Shown: piece by piece, positions 59,813-64,000 of the stretch | Layout of the letters: each line of letters begins with the position of its first letter | How positions within the stretch are numbered: position 1 is the first letter of the stretch | Source: Siphonodentalium dalli | Taxonomy: Eukaryota; Mollusca; Scaphopoda; Gadilida; Siphonodentaliidae | Assembly (NCBI GenBank): GCA_032622095.1 | Contig: CP136065.1 | Span: 98,647,343-98,711,342 of the forward strand | Length of the DNA stretch: 64,000 bases | Direction of reading: 5' to 3' | The notes under the pieces: model-generated | Seen by the model: the letters and a program-made list of their open reading frames with translations, nothing else | Databases searched by the model: none | Told to the model about the DNA's origin: nothing | Translations under genes and position numbers: made by a program

Positions 59813-60589
59813 CTGCTCAACGACAGTATTAAGTGCGCGTGTGTGTACTTCAAAGAAAAGAGTATTTAGTTGTCACTGATTAACTAACATGTTCAATTAT
59901 CAATTGAAGCATTAGTCAAAATAATTCATATAACAAACCCTGAAAATCCTGTCATAGTAAATAGAGCGAAATATAACGAATTGTCGTATCTGGCTGCCAT
60001 CGTGACATCCATAGTGTATAAAATTGATCAAGTTTGATTGCTAATGGGTCAGAAGAGCCATAATGTATGGTCCCTCTCAGTTTCGTTTCAAAGTTCTGCC
60101 CATATCCTTTCAAAAACATCGCCAGAATACCAAAAGATTTGTTCGGCAAAATTCCATTACTGAATCCTTTAAAATGAATATTTCATACCTCATTGGGATC
60201 ACCAGAATATAACGTTTAGTTGTCAACTAGTTGATTCATTAACATGATTAATTAGAAAGTGAGTCACAATTTTCTACTATTTTGGAATAGCAGAGAATAA
60301 CGATCAGGATATACGGGAATTGTTTTGTTTTTTTTAACCAATTATTGTTCCCATTTTCGCGTGTCATCTTGAGAAATTTGGTCCATAAACAACTCAGTGT
60401 GTCAAACTTAAGAAATATTAAAACAATACACACAATTGATACCAAAGATAGTTCCATATTACTTGAAAATAATGGTCCAAACCTGAAAAGTTAGTTTGCT
60501 GCCGATTTTAATGTTTTCGAGAGAATGATCCAGCTTGTTCTCTGGAAAGCCACACAGTATCTGCTTATAATCGAACTTGTTTTAGGTAG

Positions 60590-60890
60590 ATACTTTGCTT
60601 AGAATCGCCTCATTTTGAGTCGATGAAGTGCTGAAAATGAGAACATATTAGTCATATATCGACTAATAATGAGGCAATTCTAAGCAGATTATGTGCATAC
60701 AATGATACAAATAAGCCGACTCACGACTTTTCGGGCGCACGCTCTTTAACATGTGTTTTCAATGTGGTCCGTGTCATAAAACTAAATAACGGGTAACAGT
60801 CAATTATCTGCTTATTTAGGAATCAAATAATCACATTATGTACCTATTTCACTGTATATGTCGATTTTGTGCGTATTTCCGCTAGGATAT
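60590..60890 (-). repeat. Harbinger-internal segment, minus-strand relative of 22030-22300
   Basis: Read on the minus strand it contains GGAAATACGCACAAAATCGA, CAGTGAAATAGGTACAT, GGACCACATTGAAAACACAT and TAATCTGCTTAGAATTGCCT, in the same order as 22005-22270. It has TAC where the 22 kb copy has the TGA stop. Confidence 0.75.
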
Positions 60891-60949
60891 GTTAAAATAA
60901 TCTAATATCTCGGGTAATGTCAGTAGATACAATATTACAAAATGTAAGC

Positions 60950-61300
60950 CTCTTGGCGGTATGCGCTCCAATATAGAACTAATGATATTCGCTTTTTATT
61001 TTCCTGGTAACGAAATAGGTCGATAGATACTTGATATACCTTTCTACGACCATTACGTGTCCCATAAAGACACGTTGAAGTTATAAGAAATACAAGTTTG
61101 GGCACGGAGGTTTTGTCCCAAACAAAGACATGGTACGACATGGCACGACATGGTACATAAAAGAGCGTTCAGTATTAGTCTATCCCTGATGTAGACATAC
61201 AGAGCGTTTATTTCACTGTATTTGTTAATTTATCTTATACCTCCTTCCAAATTACGTAGACATAATTTGAAGCTCGAATGCGCCATGTCCGTTTAACCAA
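60950..61300 (+). repeat. Dispersed repeat, copy 3 (GCGCTCCAAAATACACC family)
   Basis: Contains GGTATGCGCTCCAATATAGA, AACGAAATAGGTCGATAGAT, AAAGACACGTTGAAG and CGAATGCGCCATGTCCG, following the order of 18354-18880. Confidence 0.65.
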
Positions 61301-61309
61301 GGTGCATAC

Positions 61310-63330
61310 AAAATGTTAGTATTTAATACACATGGCAAATTAGTCAAATTTGTTCAATCTCTACAATATTTAGCGAAATGACAATTTTTTAATATGAATA
61401 TTCTCAAGAAAATTAATGGTATGCCTTACTTACAGTGCACAGTCTGCACATTTCTGTTGAGCTATGTCTAGAATCCCAATTATCATTTTGGATGAAATTG
61501 TATACCGCATTCTATAATATCCATTTTTTTAGGGATCGGAAAGGGTTGGACCACACGGATGGTATATTTTATTACTCAAATGGTCATTTAAAGTGAAGAA
61601 TGCAACATAAAGTCTCAAATCTGAACCATTTCCAAACTGCAGAAATGTATCTGGAAAATAGCCATATATTCCACTTCCGACGGCCATGTGTGCCCAAAAC
61701 GGTGGCATTATGTCTTAGCAACACACAAATATCTACATTTGTGTACAATTGACAATATTTTCTCTCTTTTGTTTGCATCAAACTGACTTAAGAGGCGTGT
61801 GTGCAAAACGGCGACCATGTTGGCGCCATCTCATCTGGTGTCTACACGGCAACTTTTTCGTGTTAAAATTGCTTAAAAGTTAAGGGTCACAATAAGGAAG
61901 ACAATGAGTAGGGAAAGTTAAGTCATGTGGTGCATGGGGTACCCTATCAGATCCCGGACTAGTAGTTAATAATTTCAAGGGGCTTAGGAAGAGAGTGTAA
62001 GTTTGGTTGTCCAATTTTCAAAAGATGCACTGGCGGTTAGCTAGAACTAGTATAATATCAGCGATGACAAGATGATCCAGAGTGATAGTATATAGCAGTG
62101 CTATATATGTACATATACATATTATTTCAATTATACAGCATGTCACAGATTCGTAGTGAAATTCCGATATGCCTTAATGATGTGGCTACACGACAAACAA
62201 CCATACATCACGTTGTGTAGTGACATCCATCTGGGCTTGTGTTTAAATTCAGGACCGCATTGTAACAGAAAAATGGCAGATCTTGTACAGCGCCATGGTC
62301 AGAATACCGTACTGAAAAAATATAGTTGATTCCCTTCTCTGTGGTCCAATCATTCAACATATCATGGATTTATAGTGTCAAATCGAGCAGGGGTGACCAT
62401 TGACATTTTATGTTCTTATGAATCCAGAGTTCCGCAGTTTGACAAAAATAAGCGTTTGGGCCTGTTGAGACTTAACTATTAATTTATTCCAGCAAAATAA
62501 GTTGGATCCGTACCTTAATTAGTCGGTGTCGGTTGACAGCGGTAATCATAATATTCAGAATAGCAATCTGTCCATACATTTGTTCAATGAAGTGAGAGTA
62601 ATTTAATAGCTTCTGACATGTTTGTGGTTAGGACTCTTTATAACACATATATCCACTCTGTGTAAATTGTCTGCAAACTTTTCGGCTATAACTCATAACC
62701 ATAATCGAAATAAAATTTAGTTCTTATATTTAATCCGTTCATTCGCATGAGAGCCACCATAAGTAGGTGGAAGTAAAACGAATGACAGACTCTATATTAT
62801 TTCCGAAAGTTGAAACTCACACGCTGTCACTCTGACCTCCAATTATTGATTGTTCAAGTGGCTTGGTCAATTCGTCGTTTTTATTGACTAGTGGTAAGTA
62901 ATCACGCAATTGCGAGAGCAATAAACGTGTTATAATTCGGCTGTAACAGTTGTTAGTTCCAATTTCATTGTTTGCATATGTTACCACGAGTCTTGTTGAT
63001 TTAGCTAGGTATTTGTGCACTGGGGCTAGCAGTGCGGTTATTGCAGGGTAGTCCTATACCAGAAGGAATGTTGACACAACATCGAAATTCCCTTTTAAAT
63101 CGTAAAAAGTATCCAATAGTTTTCATGTATATTTATAGGCGCGGTCATATCACTCGACGCAGATGTCATGTCTGTAGCGGGAAAGTAATCAAGAAATTTA
63201 GATTGTCGAGAAATAGCCTTAATGGCTAAATATGTTTTATAGCATTCCCTGGATTGACAGCTTATGCTTAACATATTCATTCCGATCTTGAAATTGTTGG
63301 AAGAAATAAGCCCACATTGAGCTTATATCC
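61310..63330. other. No gene recognised
   Basis: AT-rich sequence without a supported exon or repeat boundary. Confidence 0.5.
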
Positions 63331-63334
63331 GTCA

Positions 63335-63410
63335 TTCCTTTGAATGGCTCGGGCCGCATTGAACACACATTATAAAGAGTGTTCATCTAGTAAGTATTCA
63401 AATAAGCTCT
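63335..63410 (+). repeat. Short fragment of Harbinger-related repeat
   Basis: GGCTCGGGCCGCATTGAACA and AAAGAGTGTTCAT resemble the block at 22089-22125. Confidence 0.45.
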
Positions 63411-63460
63411 ATACGGGATTATTGTGAACGCCAAGTTTTACGCCCATATATAATCGATAA

Positions 63461-63487
63461 ATAGATATAGATAGATAGATAGATAGA
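63461..63487 (+). repeat. ATAG tetranucleotide microsatellite
   Basis: ATAGATAT followed by about five ATAG units. Confidence 0.9.
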
Positions 63488-64000
63488 GTTATTTGGTGCT
63501 ATGTAAAAACATATTGCAAAATGGTCCTACAGTTTGAATGGACCATAAGATATTACAGTTTAGATTGTATACAGAATATTTTAAAACATACATGTAAGAG
63601 AAAATATCTAAAAAGTGTCAAACGTTAATTTGAATGGTTAATTTCAGTTTCGTTCATTAGAATTTATTTAATAAAATATATTAATTTTTTAAAGAAGTGG
63701 TCTTTAGGATGTAATAAGACTCACTCATCGCACCGAGGATAACATTGAAAAGTCTGACCCATAAATGGGCAGACTTATTTCCACAATGGTCCTCAGATTA
63801 ATAGATGTTATCTGCAAACAATTTCATAATTTAACATGATCAAAGGAATAAATATAGTTTATAATCAACTTCAAGAGATATATTTTCTTATTAAAGTATG
63901 TGTTGAAATTTCTTAAGAATGTTAAGATCAATTTCGGAGTTACGGTACCGAACTTGGTTTGATAGTGAAACCAATTGAAATCTTTAAGATTATTTAAGAA

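Overview
This window is animal nuclear DNA, most likely from a mollusc and probably a bivalve. The evidence is spliced genes with GT-AG introns, AT-rich sequence full of small inverted-repeat transposons, modules of the type GGAGTTAYGGCCCT in the satellite, a repeat starting AGCTCACCTGAGACGAAGTC near 47.3 kb that I associate with bivalves, and C-type lectin genes. No bacterial-type genes, CRISPR arrays, tRNA or rRNA genes were seen. The species cannot be named from sequence alone.

Layout. 1-4049 is a satellite of identical 1740-bp units running into a 100-N assembly gap (4050-4149). 6.6-20.3 kb holds a minus-strand four-exon gene for a signal peptide, a C-type lectin domain (CTLD), a mucin-like Ser/Thr repeat stalk and a transmembrane anchor; every exon junction keeps phase. 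Its introns are loaded with MITEs and minisatellites. 21.7-25.4 kb is a decayed PIF/Harbinger transposon (MADF-type protein on plus, transposase on minus). 25.9-26.5 kb has a Helitron 3' end. 27.7-29.6 kb is a tandem array of units carrying an AAGATGGC motif. 29.6-32.5 kb is a dead LINE interrupted by two TTAA-flanked elements; removing each from TTAA to TTAA restores the LINE reading frame. 33.1-33.8 kb is a broken fragment of an unnamed repeat-associated gene family. 35.1-40.0 kb is a second minus-strand CTLD gene (two exons found, 5' end missing), followed by a Helitron-like element at 36.2-36.8 kb inside its intron. 41.2-44.8 kb contains a TIR element, a 66-bp-arm perfect palindrome and a foldback element whose inverted ends are tandem arrays. 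47.3-50.2 kb is a repeat mosaic. 51.5-55.6 kb holds the largest coding region: a P-element/THAP9-like RNase H-fold transposase with an N-terminal C2HC zinc finger instead of a THAP domain, broken by one frameshift and one stop near its end and closed by a perfect 24-bp hairpin over the final stop codon. 59.1-59.4 kb is a minus-strand first exon with a signal peptide and a PAN/apple-like domain. The rest is non-coding sequence with scattered repeats.

The host genes (two CTLD proteins and one PAN-like protein, all on the minus strand) are candidates for secreted or cell-surface recognition proteins. Everything else recognisable is mobile or repetitive DNA. The most interesting item is the P-like transposase unit at 51.5-55.7 kb, followed by the foldback element and the nested TTAA insertions.
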